64,000 nucleotides of DNA from Xanthomonas sp. SI. Lineage in GTDB: Bacteria > Pseudomonadota > Gammaproteobacteria > Xanthomonadales > Xanthomonadaceae. Where the stretch lies: assembly GCF_014236855.1 (NCBI RefSeq), contig NZ_CP051261.1:3844001-3908000 (forward strand), in the 5' to 3' direction. The position numbers were made by a program, and so were the translations under genes. Below the pieces are notes generated by a model. That model worked only from the letters and a program-made list of their open reading frames with translations, was not told the DNA's origin and searched no databases. Below are positions 1-8,123 of this stretch, piece by piece; position 1 is the stretch's first letter; each line of letters opens with the position of its first letter.

Positions 1-1392
1 GGTGGCTGCCGGCGCGAGCGGCGCCTTGGTCGCCGCCGGCGGCGTTGCCGGCGCAGGTGCCGCGGTTTCCCACAGCGGGTCGAGCACGGCGGGCGCGGCG
101 ACCGGTGCGGGCGCCGGTGTCGGCTTGTCTGCGACCGCAGCCGCTGCCGGCGCTGGCGCCATCATCGGTGCGGCGGGCGCGGGCATCGCGGCGACGGGCG
201 GCGCGGCGACGCTGGCCGCAGCGGCAGCAGGTGCCGCAGCCACGGGCGCTGCAGGCGCACGGCCTTCCGTCGTCGTACCCGATCCGGACGCGGCCGGCAA
301 CGGCGCCGCGCCCGCCGGACGGAACGCCAGCATGCGCAGCACCGCCATCTCGAACCCGGCGCGCGGACTCGGCGCCAGGTACAGGTCGCGGCGGCCGTTC
401 AAGGCCATCTGGTACCACAGCTGCACGATTTCCGGGCGCAGGCGCTCGGCGAATGGCGCCGGGTCCAGCCCGTCCAGGCCGGCCACCGCCGCGCCCGGCA
501 CCAGCTGCCGCACCTGGATCCGGTGCAGCGCCTCGGCCAGCGCCTCCAGCACCCCGCCCCAGTCCGGCGAGAACTCGGCCAGCGTGGCGACCACCTGCAG
601 CAGCCGCTGCCCGTCGCCATCGGCCAGCGCCTCGAGCATCGCCCCGACCTGGGTGCGGTCGACCGTACCCAGCATCGCCCGCACCACGTCGTCGCGCAGC
701 GCGCCGCCGGCATAGGCGATGGCCTGGTCGAGCAGCGACAGGCCGTCGCGCAGGCTGCCGTCGGCGGCCTTGGCCAGCTGCACGATCGCCGAGGCATCGA
801 CCTCGATCTGCTCGGCGGCCAGGATCCTGGTCATCTGCCCCTGGATCTGCTCCTCGTCCAGGCGCTTGAGGTTGAACTGCAGGCAGCGCGACAGCACCGT
901 CACCGGCAGCTTCTGCGGGTCGGTGGTCGCCAGCAGGAACTTGACGTGCTCCGGCGGCTCTTCCAGCGTCTTCAGCAGCGCGTTGAACGCCGCCTTGGAC
1001 AGCATGTGCACCTCGTCGATCAGGTAGACCTTGTACTTGCCGCGCGAGGGCATGTACTGCGCGTTCTCGATCACCTCGCGCACGTCGTCCACGCCGGTAT
1101 TGGATGCGGCGTCGATCTCCAGCAGGTCGATGTAGCGGCCAGCGTCGATGTCCAGGCACGCCGGGCATTGCCCGCACGGATCGGCGCTGGTGCCCTGCTC
1201 GCAGTTCAGCGACTTGGCGAAGATCCGCGCGATGGTGGTCTTGCCGACGCCGCGGGTGCCGGTGAACAGGAACGCGTGGTGCACGCGCCCGCTGTCCAGC
1301 GCATTGGTGAGCGCGCGGACCACGTGTTCCTGCCCCACCAACTCGGCAAAACGCTTGGGGCGCCACTTGCGGGCGAGAACGAGATAGGACAT
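1..1392 (-). CDS. dnaX: DNA polymerase III subunit gamma/tau (partial, 3' end outside window)
   Basis: Clamp-loader ATPase that loads the beta sliding clamp and, in its tau form, couples polymerase cores to the helicase. The ATG at 1392 opens MSYLVLARKWRPKRF, the usual family start. Visible are the Walker A motif GTRGVGKT (residues 45-52), four zinc-binding cysteines (C64, C73, C76, C79), the DEVH Walker B/DEAD-like motif (126-129) and the sensor region LLATTDPQKLPVTVLSRC. After about residue 370 the chain becomes an Ala/Pro-rich linker, as expected before the tau-specific C-terminal domains. 464 residues lie in the window; the rest continues to the left, so the tau end and any gamma frameshift site cannot be judged. 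Confidence 0.97.
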   Translation of the reverse strand, partial: MSYLVLARKWRPKRFAELVGQEHVVRALTNALDSGRVHHAFLFTGTRGVGKTTIARIFAKSLNCEQGTSADPCGQCPACLDIDAGRYIDLLEIDAASNTGVDDVREVIENAQYMPSRGKYKVYLIDEVHMLSKAAFNALLKTLEEPPEHVKFLLATTDPQKLPVTVLSRCLQFNLKRLDEEQIQGQMTRILAAEQIEVDASAIVQLAKAADGSLRDGLSLLDQAIAYAGGALRDDVVRAMLGTVDRTQVGAMLEALADGDGQRLLQVVATLAEFSPDWGGVLEALAEALHRIQVRQLVPGAAVAGLDGLDPAPFAERLRPEIVQLWYQMALNGRRDLYLAPSPRAGFEMAVLRMLAFRPAGAAPLPAASGSGTTTEGRAPAAPVAAAPAAAAASVAAPPVAAMPAPAAPMMAPAPAAAAVADKPTPAPAPVAAPAVLDPLWETAAPAPATPPAATKAPLAPAAT

Positions 1393-1564
1393 CAGGCAAC
1401 CGTCTTCATCTGAACCGCCATTGTGCCACGCCGCGCCGCGTCGATCGTTCAGCGGCAGTGGCGGCCGGACCGGCGCCACGGGCCTGGACGGCGGCAGGCC
1501 GGCGCTTTTTTTGCTATCGGCGCCGGACCCGGCGGCAGGTCCCGGCCCGCGCAGAGCGTTCTCC

Positions 1565-1593
1565 TTGTTAACGGCGCCCGCGACGGCTAGAAT
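1565..1593 (+). promoter_or_regulatory. Candidate sigma70 promoter for tRNA-Ser(GGA)
   Basis: A TTGTTA -35 box at 1565-1570 and a TAGAAT -10 box at 1588-1593 are separated by exactly 17 bp, 38 bp before the first base of tRNA-Ser(GGA). It lies in the 238-bp gap between the divergently read dnaX and the tRNA; the rest of that gap shows nothing else recognisable. Motif reading only. Confidence 0.6.
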
Positions 1594-1630
1594 CCCGCCC
1601 CTGCCGTCGGCTAGTCGCGCCGGCAGGCAC

Positions 1631-1723
1631 GGAGAGGTGTCCGAGTGGTTGAAGGAGCACGCCTGGAAAGTGTGTAAGCGTCTAAACCGCGCTTCGGGGG
1701 TTCGAATCCCCCTCTCTCCGCCA
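1631..1723 (+). tRNA. tRNA-Ser(GGA)
   Basis: Full class II tRNA with the long variable arm. The acceptor stem GGAGAGG pairs with CCTCTCC, the anticodon loop CTGGAAA gives anticodon GGA, the T-loop is TTCGAAT, and CCA is encoded at 1721-1723. The anticodon region closely resembles the E. coli serine tRNA with this anticodon. Its last 20 bases plus 4 following bases are repeated at 1864-1887. Confidence 0.95.
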
Positions 1724-1887
1724 GATTGAAAGTGTTGAGATAGCCCAGTCGCGTGAGTTTCGCCGGCGCCTGGGAGGGGGTGAGAACCCCCGGGTTCGAC
1801 AGGTGGCATCGCCACCTGCACGGCGAAGCCGCCCGTAGGGCGAGGCATCGAAAGATGCCGAGTGAATCCCCCTCTCTCCGCCAGATT
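1704..1887 (+). repeat. Direct repeat of the tRNA-Ser 3' end enclosing a structured spacer
   Basis: A 24-bp sequence from the T-arm through CCA and AGATT occurs at 1704-1727 and again, unchanged, at 1864-1887, a 160-bp period. The 136 bp between hold three short perfect or near-perfect hairpins: GGGGG/CCCCC near 1777-1791, CAGGTGGC/GCCACCTG at about 1800-1818 and GCATC/GATGC at about 1844-1857. There is no credible ORF. The arrangement resembles attL/attR flanks at a tRNA 3' end but is far too small for an integrase-bearing element. It could be a mini-element remnant or a slippage duplication. Confidence 0.75.
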
Positions 1888-1976
1888 CGAATTGCGCTTC
1901 CCTCGCAGAATTGCCTCGCCGCTGGCGAAAGCGTTCAAAGGGAAAGACCGTGCCACTGGCGCGGTTTCGTCTCTAT

Positions 1977-2087
1977 GGTGGCCCCGTCGGCCCCTCGCGA
2001 CGCTAGGTCGAAAACTCCGCCAGGGCCGGAAGGCAGCAACGGTATCGATCGACGCGGGCGCCGAGGTCAGCCGGCGGGGTCGCCACC
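1977..2087 (+). ncRNA. ffs: 4.5S signal recognition particle RNA (small bacterial type)
   Basis: RNA core of the signal recognition particle, which binds Ffh and targets membrane proteins to FtsY. The diagnostic apical domain CAGGGCCGGAAGGCAGCAAC is at about 2022-2041. The two ends can pair (GGTGGCCCCG at the 5' end with CGGGGTCGCCACC at the 3' end), giving one long hairpin of about 111 nt, close to the length of E. coli 4.5S RNA. CTTTT follows the 3' end. The ends are set from base pairing and could be off by a few bases. The last 45 nt of the gene form the first copy of the downstream tandem array. Confidence 0.9.
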
Positions 2088-2523
2088 CTTTTCCTGAAAA
2101 CACATCCGCCAGGCAAATGCAGTCACTTCGACCGGATGGGTGCTAGCAAGCTGCGGCTGTGTCTCGCGCAGTGCCGCAAGCGTCGATCCTGGCCAGTCGT
2201 TGGCACCGGCCGTGGCGACGGCGCAACCATCCCCGCAACGGCAGCATTCCCACGGCGCGTATCGATCGACGCGGGCGCCGAGGTCAGCCGGCGGGGTCGC
2301 CACCCTTTTCCTGAAAACACATCCGCCAGGCAAATGCGGTCACTTCGACCGGATGGGTGCTGGCAAGCTGCGGCTGTGTCCCGCGCAGTGCTGCAAGCGT
2401 CGATCCTGGCCAGTCGTTGGCACCGGCCGTGGCGACGGCGCAACCATCCCCGCAACGGCAGCATTCCCACGGCGCGTATCGATCGACGCGGGCGCCGAGG
2501 TCAGCCGGCGGGGTCGCCACCCT
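2043..2523 (+). repeat. 217-bp tandem repeat (2.2 copies) starting inside the SRP RNA 3' arm
   Basis: A 47-bp segment containing the SRP RNA 3' arm occurs at 2043-2089, 2260-2306 and 2477-2523, exactly 217 bp apart. The 170-bp spacers between copies 1-2 and 2-3 are the same sequence with only four differences, all transitions. After the third 47-bp copy the sequence diverges. Reading frames through the array (both strands) are repeats of one another and show no protein signature, so I treat this as non-coding. The 2524-2649 stretch after it, up to moaE, shows nothing recognisable. Confidence 0.95.
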
Positions 2524-2649
2524 AATCTCTTGAAGAACGCTACAGCGGCCGATCCGGGTGCCCATCGCACGAGCGTGCCTTGCTGTCCTCACGTCATCGT
2601 CGACGCGACATCGGCGTCCCTGCCGATGGTCTGGCATCCCGGGCCGGCC

Positions 2650-3078
2650 CTACGCCTCCGGATGCAACCAGCCGGCGCCGCCTTCGTGATAGCGCTCGTG
2701 CTTCCAGATCGGCACCCGCGCCTTGACCTCGTCGATGACGTAGCGGCACGCGTCGAACGCCGCGCCGCGGTGCGCCGCGACCACGCCGACCCACACCGCC
2801 AGGTCGCCGATCGCCAGGTCGCCGATGCGGTGCACGCAGCGCAGGTCGAGGATGCCGAAGCGGGCCAGGGCTTCGTCGGCGATGCGCCGGCCTTCGGCCT
2901 CTGCCAGCGCCGCATAGGCCTCGTAGCGCAGGCCATCGACCGCGCGGCCGTCGTTGTGGTCGCGTACCCAGCCTTCGAAACTGGCGTAGGCGCCGGCCTG
3001 CGCATGCGCCAGCGGCGCGCGCAGCGCGGCGATGTCCAGGGCGCTGTCGGCAAGATGGAAGCGGTGCGTGTCGGACAT
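2650..3078 (-). CDS. moaE: Molybdopterin synthase catalytic subunit MoaE
   Basis: Large subunit of molybdopterin synthase: with thiocarboxylated MoaD it inserts two sulfurs into cyclic pyranopterin monophosphate in the cytoplasm. At 142 residues it has the family length. The conserved FEGWVRDHN near residue 34 is present, as are the lysines of the VKARVPIWKHERY block, K119 and K126, the same positions as the catalytic lysines of E. coli MoaE. The ATG is 3 bp after the moaD stop, so it ends the moaC-moaD-moaE run and is probably translationally coupled. Confidence 0.96.
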   Translation of the reverse strand: MSDTHRFHLADSALDIAALRAPLAHAQAGAYASFEGWVRDHNDGRAVDGLRYEAYAALAEAEGRRIADEALARFGILDLRCVHRIGDLAIGDLAVWVGVVAAHRGAAFDACRYVIDEVKARVPIWKHERYHEGGAGWLHPEA

Positions 3079-3081
3079 CGT

Positions 3082-3327
3082 TCAGCCTCCCGAGACCGGC
3101 GGAATGAACACCACTTCGCTGCCCTCGCGCAGCGCGTCGTCCCAGCCCACGAAGGCGCCGTCCACGGCCACGCGCAGGCGCTGCGACGGCCAGCGCAGGC
3201 CGTGCCGCGCGTCGAGTTCGGCGTACAGCGCGCGCAGGTCGGCGGCTGCGGTCTGCACCTGTTCGCGCTCGATCCCCGCCGCCTCGCGCAGGCTGGCGAA
3301 ATACAGCACGGTCACGGTCACGCTCAT
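3082..3327 (-). CDS. moaD: Molybdopterin synthase sulfur carrier subunit MoaD
   Basis: Ubiquitin-fold small subunit (81 residues) that carries sulfur as a C-terminal thiocarboxylate to MoaE. The sequence begins [18 protein letters not shown] and ends [10 protein letters not shown]; the terminal Gly-Gly is the functional hallmark. The ATG overlaps the moaC stop codon (ATGA), which fixes this start over longer in-frame readings. Activation would need a MoeB-like adenylyltransferase, which is not in this window. Confidence 0.95.
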   Translation of the reverse strand: MSVTVTVLYFASLREAAGIEREQVQTAAADLRALYAELDARHGLRWPSQRLRVAVDGAFVGWDDALREGSEVVFIPPVSGG

Positions 3328-3839
3328 GCCGCGCTCCCGACGTCGCGCTTGCCGCCGCGCTTGCCGAGCAGCCGTACCGGGCCGATCGTCATCGCGTGGG
3401 ACAGTGCCTTGCACATGTCGTAGACGGTCAGCGCGGCGATGCTGGCGCCGGTCAGCGCCTCCATCTCCACGCCAGTGCGGTGCACGGTGCGCACCGTACA
3501 CTCGATGCGCAGCACCTGCGGCGAGGCCCAGTCGATCGCGAAGCGGCAGCCGTCGATCGGCAGCGGATGGCAGAACGGGATCAGTTCGTGGGTGCGCTTG
3601 ACCGCCATGGTGCCGGCGATCACCGCCGTGTCGACGATGCCGCCCTTGGCGCTGCGCAGCGCGTCGGCACGCAATTGCGCGGCCACCGCGGCGGGAAAGC
3701 GCACCCGCGACTCGGCCACGGCGACGCGCGCGGTGACGGCCTTGGCCGAGACGTCTACCATCGTCGGCAGCCCCTGCGGGTCCAGATGGGTCAGGGTTTT
3801 GCTCGCCGCGACGGCGTATTTGGCCTTTTCTTCGCTCAT
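3324..3839 (-). CDS. moaC: Cyclic pyranopterin monophosphate synthase MoaC
   Basis: Converts 3',8-cyclo-7,8-dihydro-GTP, made by MoaA, to cyclic pyranopterin monophosphate. The 171-residue protein shows the family blocks [12 protein letters not shown] (27-38), IPFCHPLPI (87-95), [10 protein letters not shown] (122-131) and [11 protein letters not shown] (140-150), with the expected catalytic Asp and Lys in the last one (D141, K144). It starts 31 bp after the NTF2-like gene and overlaps moaD by 4 bp. Confidence 0.96.
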   Translation of the reverse strand: MSEEKAKYAVAASKTLTHLDPQGLPTMVDVSAKAVTARVAVAESRVRFPAAVAAQLRADALRSAKGGIVDTAVIAGTMAVKRTHELIPFCHPLPIDGCRFAIDWASPQVLRIECTVRTVHRTGVEMEALTGASIAALTVYDMCKALSHAMTIGPVRLLGKRGGKRDVGSAA

Positions 3840-3870
3840 AGGCTGCGCTGCCGCTCCCACGGCACCCTGC

Positions 3871-4257
3871 TCAGGCGGCGCCGGGAATCGGCGTGCCCTG
3901 GTGGAACAGCATGCGCCATTCGCCATCGCGGCAGCGCCACAGCGAACTGCGCAGCGCATGCCGCACCGGCGCGCCGTCGCCATCGTGGCGCTCGCTGCGA
4001 TAGCGTAGCTGTGCCAGATCCGGCGCCGGCAACCACGCCTGCAAATCGAACGCGCGATAGCGGACCGCGCCGGCCTCTGCCGGCAGTTCCTGCAGCAGCG
4101 CCTGCCTGTCGATGCAGCGCCCAGACGCACCGAATTCGACGAACGCCTCGTCGAGCAGCGCCGACAACCGCGCCATCGAGGCGCGCGTCGCCGGCTCCAG
4201 CAATTCCAGTTCCAGCGCGAACAACCGCTGCTTCAGCGACGCGTCCATTGTGCTCAT
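3871..4257 (-). CDS. NTF2-like (DUF4440-type) protein in the moa operon
   Basis: A 128-residue protein wedged between moaA and moaC. It looks like the small cone-shaped SnoaL/NTF2-like (DUF4440) fold: an N-terminal helix-rich part ([36 protein letters not shown], in two halves) and a C-terminal strand pattern ending [18 protein letters not shown]. The start ATG overlaps the moaA stop (ATGA). The function is unknown; its place suggests a link to molybdopterin synthesis, but similar proteins elsewhere are diverse and the link may be only transcriptional. Confidence 0.75.
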   Translation of the reverse strand: MSTMDASLKQRLFALELELLEPATRASMARLSALLDEAFVEFGASGRCIDRQALLQELPAEAGAVRYRAFDLQAWLPAPDLAQLRYRSERHDGDGAPVRHALRSSLWRCRDGEWRMLFHQGTPIPGAA

Positions 4258-5294
4258 CCGCCGATCAGGAACATCTCGACGTGCTTGCCGCGCGCCGCGC
4301 GTGCATCGCCGCGCAGTTCGCTGTAGCGATCGCCGCGCTGGCCCCACAGCGCCTGCACGCGCGCGGCCAACTCGTCCTCGCCGCCGGCCAGGGCCGGCTT
4401 GAGGTCGGTGCCGGCGGCGGCGAACAGGCAGGTATAGAGCTGGCCGTCGGCCGACACCCGCGCGCGATGGCAATCGCCGCAGAACGGCGCGCTGACCGAA
4501 CTGACGAAGCCGATCTCGCCGCCGCCATCGACGAAGGCATGGCGCGCGGCCACTTCGCCGGCGTAATGCGGGTCCAGCGCGCGCAACGGCCAGCGCGCGG
4601 CGATGCGCGCGTGCAATTCGGCCGAAGGCACCACCCGCTCGCGGCGCCAGGCATTGCAGGTGCCAACGTCCATGTATTCGATGAAGCGCAGCACGTGGCC
4701 GCTGCCGCGGAAGTGCGCCAGCAGCGGCAGCACCTGGTCGTCGTTGATGCCGCGCTGGACCACGCAATTGATCTTCACCGGCCCCAGCCCGGCTGCCACG
4801 GCCGCTTCGATGCCGGCCAATACCTGCGCCACCTCGCCGCGGTCGCCGGACATGCGCCGGAAGGTCGCCGCGTCGATCGCGTCCAGGCTCACCGTGACTC
4901 GGCGCAACCCGGCGTCGCGCAGGGCCTGCGCGTGCCGCGCCAGCAGCGAACCATTGGTGGTCATGGCCAGGTCGTCGAGGCCGGGAATGCGCGCCAGGCG
5001 TCGCACCAGTTCGGACAGGTCGCGGCGCAGCAGCGGCTCGCCGCCGGTCAGGCGCAGCTTGCTGACGCCGTTGCGCACGAAGCCGCGCACCAGCGTCTCG
5101 ATCTGTTCGAACGACAATCGCGAGGCCGCATCGAAGCCGTAGTCGTCGGGCACCTTGTCGGCCGGCATGCAGTAGCCGCAGCGGAAATTGCAGGCCTCGA
5201 TCACCGACAGGCGCAGGTCGCGCAATGGCCGCCCCAACCGATCCAGCGGCGCGATGGGCGCGAGCGGCAGCGGCGGGCGCAACACGGCGCTCAT
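4254..5294 (-). CDS. moaA: GTP 3',8-cyclase MoaA
   Basis: Radical-SAM enzyme that starts molybdenum cofactor synthesis by rearranging GTP. In 346 residues it has the N-terminal [4Fe-4S] motif CNFRCGYC (C35, C39, C42), the SAM-binding TGGEPLLR (83-90), FIEYMD (204-209), a C-terminal cluster site with C272, C275 and C289, and the terminal Gly-Gly (FLIGG) that MoaA needs. I start it at the MSAVLRPP methionine, which overlaps the previous gene's stop by ATGA; a 15-codon longer reading is low-complexity. Confidence 0.96.
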   Translation of the reverse strand: MSAVLRPPLPLAPIAPLDRLGRPLRDLRLSVIEACNFRCGYCMPADKVPDDYGFDAASRLSFEQIETLVRGFVRNGVSKLRLTGGEPLLRRDLSELVRRLARIPGLDDLAMTTNGSLLARHAQALRDAGLRRVTVSLDAIDAATFRRMSGDRGEVAQVLAGIEAAVAAGLGPVKINCVVQRGINDDQVLPLLAHFRGSGHVLRFIEYMDVGTCNAWRRERVVPSAELHARIAARWPLRALDPHYAGEVAARHAFVDGGGEIGFVSSVSAPFCGDCHRARVSADGQLYTCLFAAAGTDLKPALAGGEDELAARVQALWGQRGDRYSELRGDARAARGKHVEMFLIGG

Positions 5295-6046
5295 GGCGCC
5301 GGCACCTGCGGCGCGCGCGGCGTTTCCAGCGCCACGCACTCGCCCGGCCGCGCGACGCGGTGGCCGCGCGCGCGCAGGGCTTCGGCATCCTCGGCGCTGG
5401 CGTAGTGGTACAGCATCATGCGTTGCAGCAACTCGGCGGGATATTCCCGTTCCAGGTCATCGACCCCAGTATGCGACGGGTTGCCGTGAAGACCGCAGTC
5501 ATGCGCCACCAGTTCGCCGTCGCCGGCATAACGGCTCAGCATTTCCGGGATCGGCCGGGTATCGCCGCTCCAGACCAGCGCGCCCTGCAGGCGCAGCCCG
5601 AAGGCGGTGTCCGGCCAGTGGTGGCGGACCGGAAACACCTCCAGCCGCACCCCGTCGTGCCAGAACGCATCGCCCACCGCGATCAGCTGGAACGCGTCCC
5701 AGAAATTGGCGCCGCCCTCGGCCAGCACGTTCGGGTAGTCGCCGATCCGGCGATGCAGCAGCGGCACCAGCGGCGCCGGCACGTACACCCGCACCTTGCC
5801 GCGCCGCGCCGAGAAATAGGCGTCCACGAACAGCCGTTCGAAGCCGGCCACATGGTCCAGATGCACATGGGTCACGAACAGCGCCTGCGGCATCGCCGCG
5901 TAGTGCGCCTGGTAGGCGCTCAGACCCTCGCCGCCGCAATCGATGCTCAGCCATGGCGCAGCGTCGCGCTCGATCGTGGCCATCGGCGAGCCCAGCTCCA
6001 CCGCCGACGCATTGCCGACGCCCTGAAAGCGCAGCGCCCAGGTCAT
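5291..6046 (-). CDS. MBL-fold metallo-hydrolase (RNase Z-like superfamily)
   Basis: A 251-residue metallo-beta-lactamase-fold protein. The metal motif THVHLDHVAG is near residue 60, followed by PVRHHWPDTAFGLRL, WSGDTRP and ELVAHDCGL as later metal ligands, the layout of the RNase Z-like/Lactamase_B_2 branch. An H..Y..A-type C-terminal part (MMLYHYAS) follows. The substrate cannot be told. It begins at TGATG overlapping the kdkA stop and ends overlapping the moaA start, so it sits inside the coupled kdkA-to-moaE operon. Confidence 0.85.
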   Translation of the reverse strand: MTWALRFQGVGNASAVELGSPMATIERDAAPWLSIDCGGEGLSAYQAHYAAMPQALFVTHVHLDHVAGFERLFVDAYFSARRGKVRVYVPAPLVPLLHRRIGDYPNVLAEGGANFWDAFQLIAVGDAFWHDGVRLEVFPVRHHWPDTAFGLRLQGALVWSGDTRPIPEMLSRYAGDGELVAHDCGLHGNPSHTGVDDLEREYPAELLQRMMLYHYASAEDAEALRARGHRVARPGECVALETPRAPQVPAP

Positions 6047-6795
6047 CAGTAGCCCCGGTTCCAGGCCAGGTCGTAGGCGCGGCGCAGGCGCGCGTAGTCC
6101 TTGTTGACCTCGTCCACGCTGCGCTCGCCGCGCAGCTTCAGCAGCGAGCGGTGCAGGCGCTTGAGGTTGCGCTCGCGCCAGCGCGTGGCCGGGATGCGCA
6201 GCACGCCGCGGTCGAAATCGATCATCCAGCCGCGGCCGTTGCCGTCGAACAGGATGTTGTGCGCGTTGAGATCGGCGTGGTCCAGCCCGGCGCGGTGGAA
6301 GCGCGCGACCAGCCGCCCGGTCTCCTCCCACGGCGCGCCGCGGCCGGCGACATGCGCGCGATCGGCCAGCGAGCGCACCCCTTCCAGCCGCTCCATCAGG
6401 ATCGCGGCACGGTAGCGCAGCCCCTGGCGCAGATAGCAGGCGGCCAGCGGCTGCGGCACCGGCAGCTTGCGTGCGATCAACGCGCGCATCAGCCGGAACT
6501 CGGCGAAGCTGCGGGTGCGGTCGGCGCCGGACCACAGGTAGCGATCGCGGCTGAGCTTGGCGACCAGGCCGCCGCGCCGGTACTGGCGCAGCACGCTGGC
6601 GCCGAACGGGGCATCGACGAACCAGGCGCCGCCGCGGCCGCCCTCGTCCACCGGGCGCGCGCGCTCGGCCCAGTACGCGGCCGAGAACAGCGCCGGCTCG
6701 GCTTGCCGCAGCCGTTGGCGGTCGAACAGAATGGCGCCATAGCCGCGGCCCTCGCGGTACGGCGTCAGCGCTTCGGTGGCGTCGAATGCAACCAT
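6046..6795 (-). CDS. kdkA: 3-deoxy-D-manno-octulosonic acid kinase
   Basis: Kinase that phosphorylates Kdo in the inner core of lipopolysaccharide, known in Haemophilus and Xanthomonas. The 249-residue protein keeps the family's eukaryotic-kinase-like core: [14 protein letters not shown] near 75-88, the catalytic loop [12 protein letters not shown] near 172-183 and the metal motif MIDFDRG near 191-197. First gene of the minus-strand operon. The ATG is only 20 bp from the start of the divergent GT9 heptosyltransferase, consistent with both acting on the LPS core. The family also has less-characterised lipopolysaccharide kinases (InaA-like). Confidence 0.9.
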   Translation of the reverse strand: MVAFDATEALTPYREGRGYGAILFDRQRLRQAEPALFSAAYWAERARPVDEGGRGGAWFVDAPFGASVLRQYRRGGLVAKLSRDRYLWSGADRTRSFAEFRLMRALIARKLPVPQPLAACYLRQGLRYRAAILMERLEGVRSLADRAHVAGRGAPWEETGRLVARFHRAGLDHADLNAHNILFDGNGRGWMIDFDRGVLRIPATRWRERNLKRLHRSLLKLRGERSVDEVNKDYARLRRAYDLAWNRGY

Positions 6796-6815
6796 TCAGC
6801 GAGTCTAACAACACC

Positions 6816-7865
6816 ATGGCAGCAACGCTCCCTTCGCTGTGCCTGTTGCGCCTGTCGGCGCTGGGGGACGTGACCCATGTGGTGCCGCTGGTACGCACCC
6901 TGCAGCGCGCCTGGCCCGCCGCGCCGCCGCTGCACTGGATCATCGACAAAGGCGGGCACAGGCTGCTCGACGGCCTGCCCGGGGTGATCTTCCACGACTA
7001 CGACAAGCGCAGCGGCCTGGCCGGCATGCGCGCGCTGCGCCGCGAACTGCCGGCGCAGGGCTTCGACGCGCTGCTGCAGATGCAGGTGGCGCTGCGCGCC
7101 AACGTACTGTCCGCGTTCGTACGCGCGCGCCGCCGCATCGGCTACGACCGCAGCCGCTCCAAGGACCTGCACGGCCTGTTCGTCAACGAACGCATCCCCG
7201 ACCGCCCCGGCATCCACGTGCTCGACGCGATCGGCAGCTTCTGCGAACCGCTGGGCCTGCGCCAGACGCAGGTGCGCTGGGACCTGCCGATTCCCGACGA
7301 CGCGCACGCCTGGGCGCAGGCGCAATGGCCCGAGGACGGCCGCCCGGCGCTGCTGATCTCGCCCTGTTCCAGCCACGTGCGCCGCAACTGGTACGCCGAC
7401 CGCTACGCCGCGGTCGCCGACCACGCCGCCGCGCAGGGCTGGCGGGTGGTGCTGTGCGGCGGGCGCAGCGCACTGGAGCGCAGCACGGCCGACGCCATCG
7501 TCGCGGCGATGCGCGCGCCGGCGCTGGACTTGGTCGGCCGCGACACGCTCAAGCAACTGCCGGCGCTGCTGCAGCGCGCCGCGCTGGTGATGACCCCCGA
7601 CTCGGGCCCGATGCACATCGCCAATGCCGTGGGCAGCAAGGTGCTGGGCCTGCACGCGGCCAGCAACCCGCGCCGCAGCGGCCCGTATTCGGACATCCGC
7701 TACTGCGTGGACAAGTACGATGCGGCGGCGCGCAAGTTCCTCGGCAAGCCGGCCGAGCAGCTGAAATGGGGCAGCAAGATCGAATTCGACGCGGTGATGG
7801 CGCTGATCGGCGTGGACGACGCGATCGCCGCGTTCGAGCGCTACCGCGCCGACCAGGGCATGTAA
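6816..7865 (+). CDS. Glycosyltransferase family 9 (ADP-heptose:LPS heptosyltransferase-like)
   Basis: GT9 enzyme predicted to add heptose to the lipid A-Kdo core at the inner membrane. Of 349 residues, the N-terminal LCLLRLSALGDVTHVVPLVR is the classic GT9 opening, and the C-terminal nucleotide-binding part has SPCSSHVRRNW, LCGG and MTPDSGPMHIANAVG. Length and sequence fit the WaaC/WaaF group; which heptose it adds cannot be decided from sequence. The ATG at 6816 is chosen; an in-frame ATG 30 bp earlier would overlap the kdkA start region. Its neighbour kdkA supports an LPS-core role. Confidence 0.9.
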   Translation: MAATLPSLCLLRLSALGDVTHVVPLVRTLQRAWPAAPPLHWIIDKGGHRLLDGLPGVIFHDYDKRSGLAGMRALRRELPAQGFDALLQMQVALRANVLSAFVRARRRIGYDRSRSKDLHGLFVNERIPDRPGIHVLDAIGSFCEPLGLRQTQVRWDLPIPDDAHAWAQAQWPEDGRPALLISPCSSHVRRNWYADRYAAVADHAAAQGWRVVLCGGRSALERSTADAIVAAMRAPALDLVGRDTLKQLPALLQRAALVMTPDSGPMHIANAVGSKVLGLHAASNPRRSGPYSDIRYCVDKYDAAARKFLGKPAEQLKWGSKIEFDAVMALIGVDDAIAAFERYRADQGM

Positions 7866-8090
7866 GCCGGCTTGTGCGCGGGCCGAGCGTGGCCGTACGT
7901 CGTCTCGATGATCAGTGCACGGCGTACGGTCGGTCAGGCGCCGGGCGTGTACTCGCTATGGCTGGGCGCCGGGCGGCGGCGTGGCTGCGCCTTCCCCACC
8001 CTGCTGCTGGCGTTGCCGCTGGTGCGCCGGCTCACCGGAATCCTGGTCGCCCGCGCCTGATCCGCCCATCCCTGGCCTACAGGGGCCACA

Positions 8091-8114
8091 CCGGGAGGCG
8101 GCGACGCCTCCCGG
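8091..8114. terminator. Perfect 10-bp hairpin with GCGA loop, 3' of DUF6165
   Basis: CCGGGAGGCG and CGCCTCCCGG flank a GCGA tetraloop. It lies 9 bp beyond the DUF6165 stop and 226 bp beyond the GT9 stop, between convergent genes, but has no clear T tract on either strand. It may be a terminator or an mRNA 3' stabiliser. The rest of 7866-8123 shows no gene I can support. Confidence 0.55.
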
Positions 8115-8123
8115 ATGCTTCGC

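Noticed and set aside
1723..1887. Integrated element with attL/attR at tRNA-Ser
   Set aside because: The interval is only 136 bp without an integrase; kept as a repeat observation, not called a mobile element.
2043..2523. CRISPR array
   Set aside because: Repeat is 47 bp, spacers are 170 bp and almost identical to each other, and no cas genes are nearby; it is a tandem duplication, not CRISPR.
2136..2637. Several short ORFs in the SRP-region tandem array
   Set aside because: They repeat the same sequence at the array period on both strands, show no ribosome site or protein family, and overlap the RNA gene's end.
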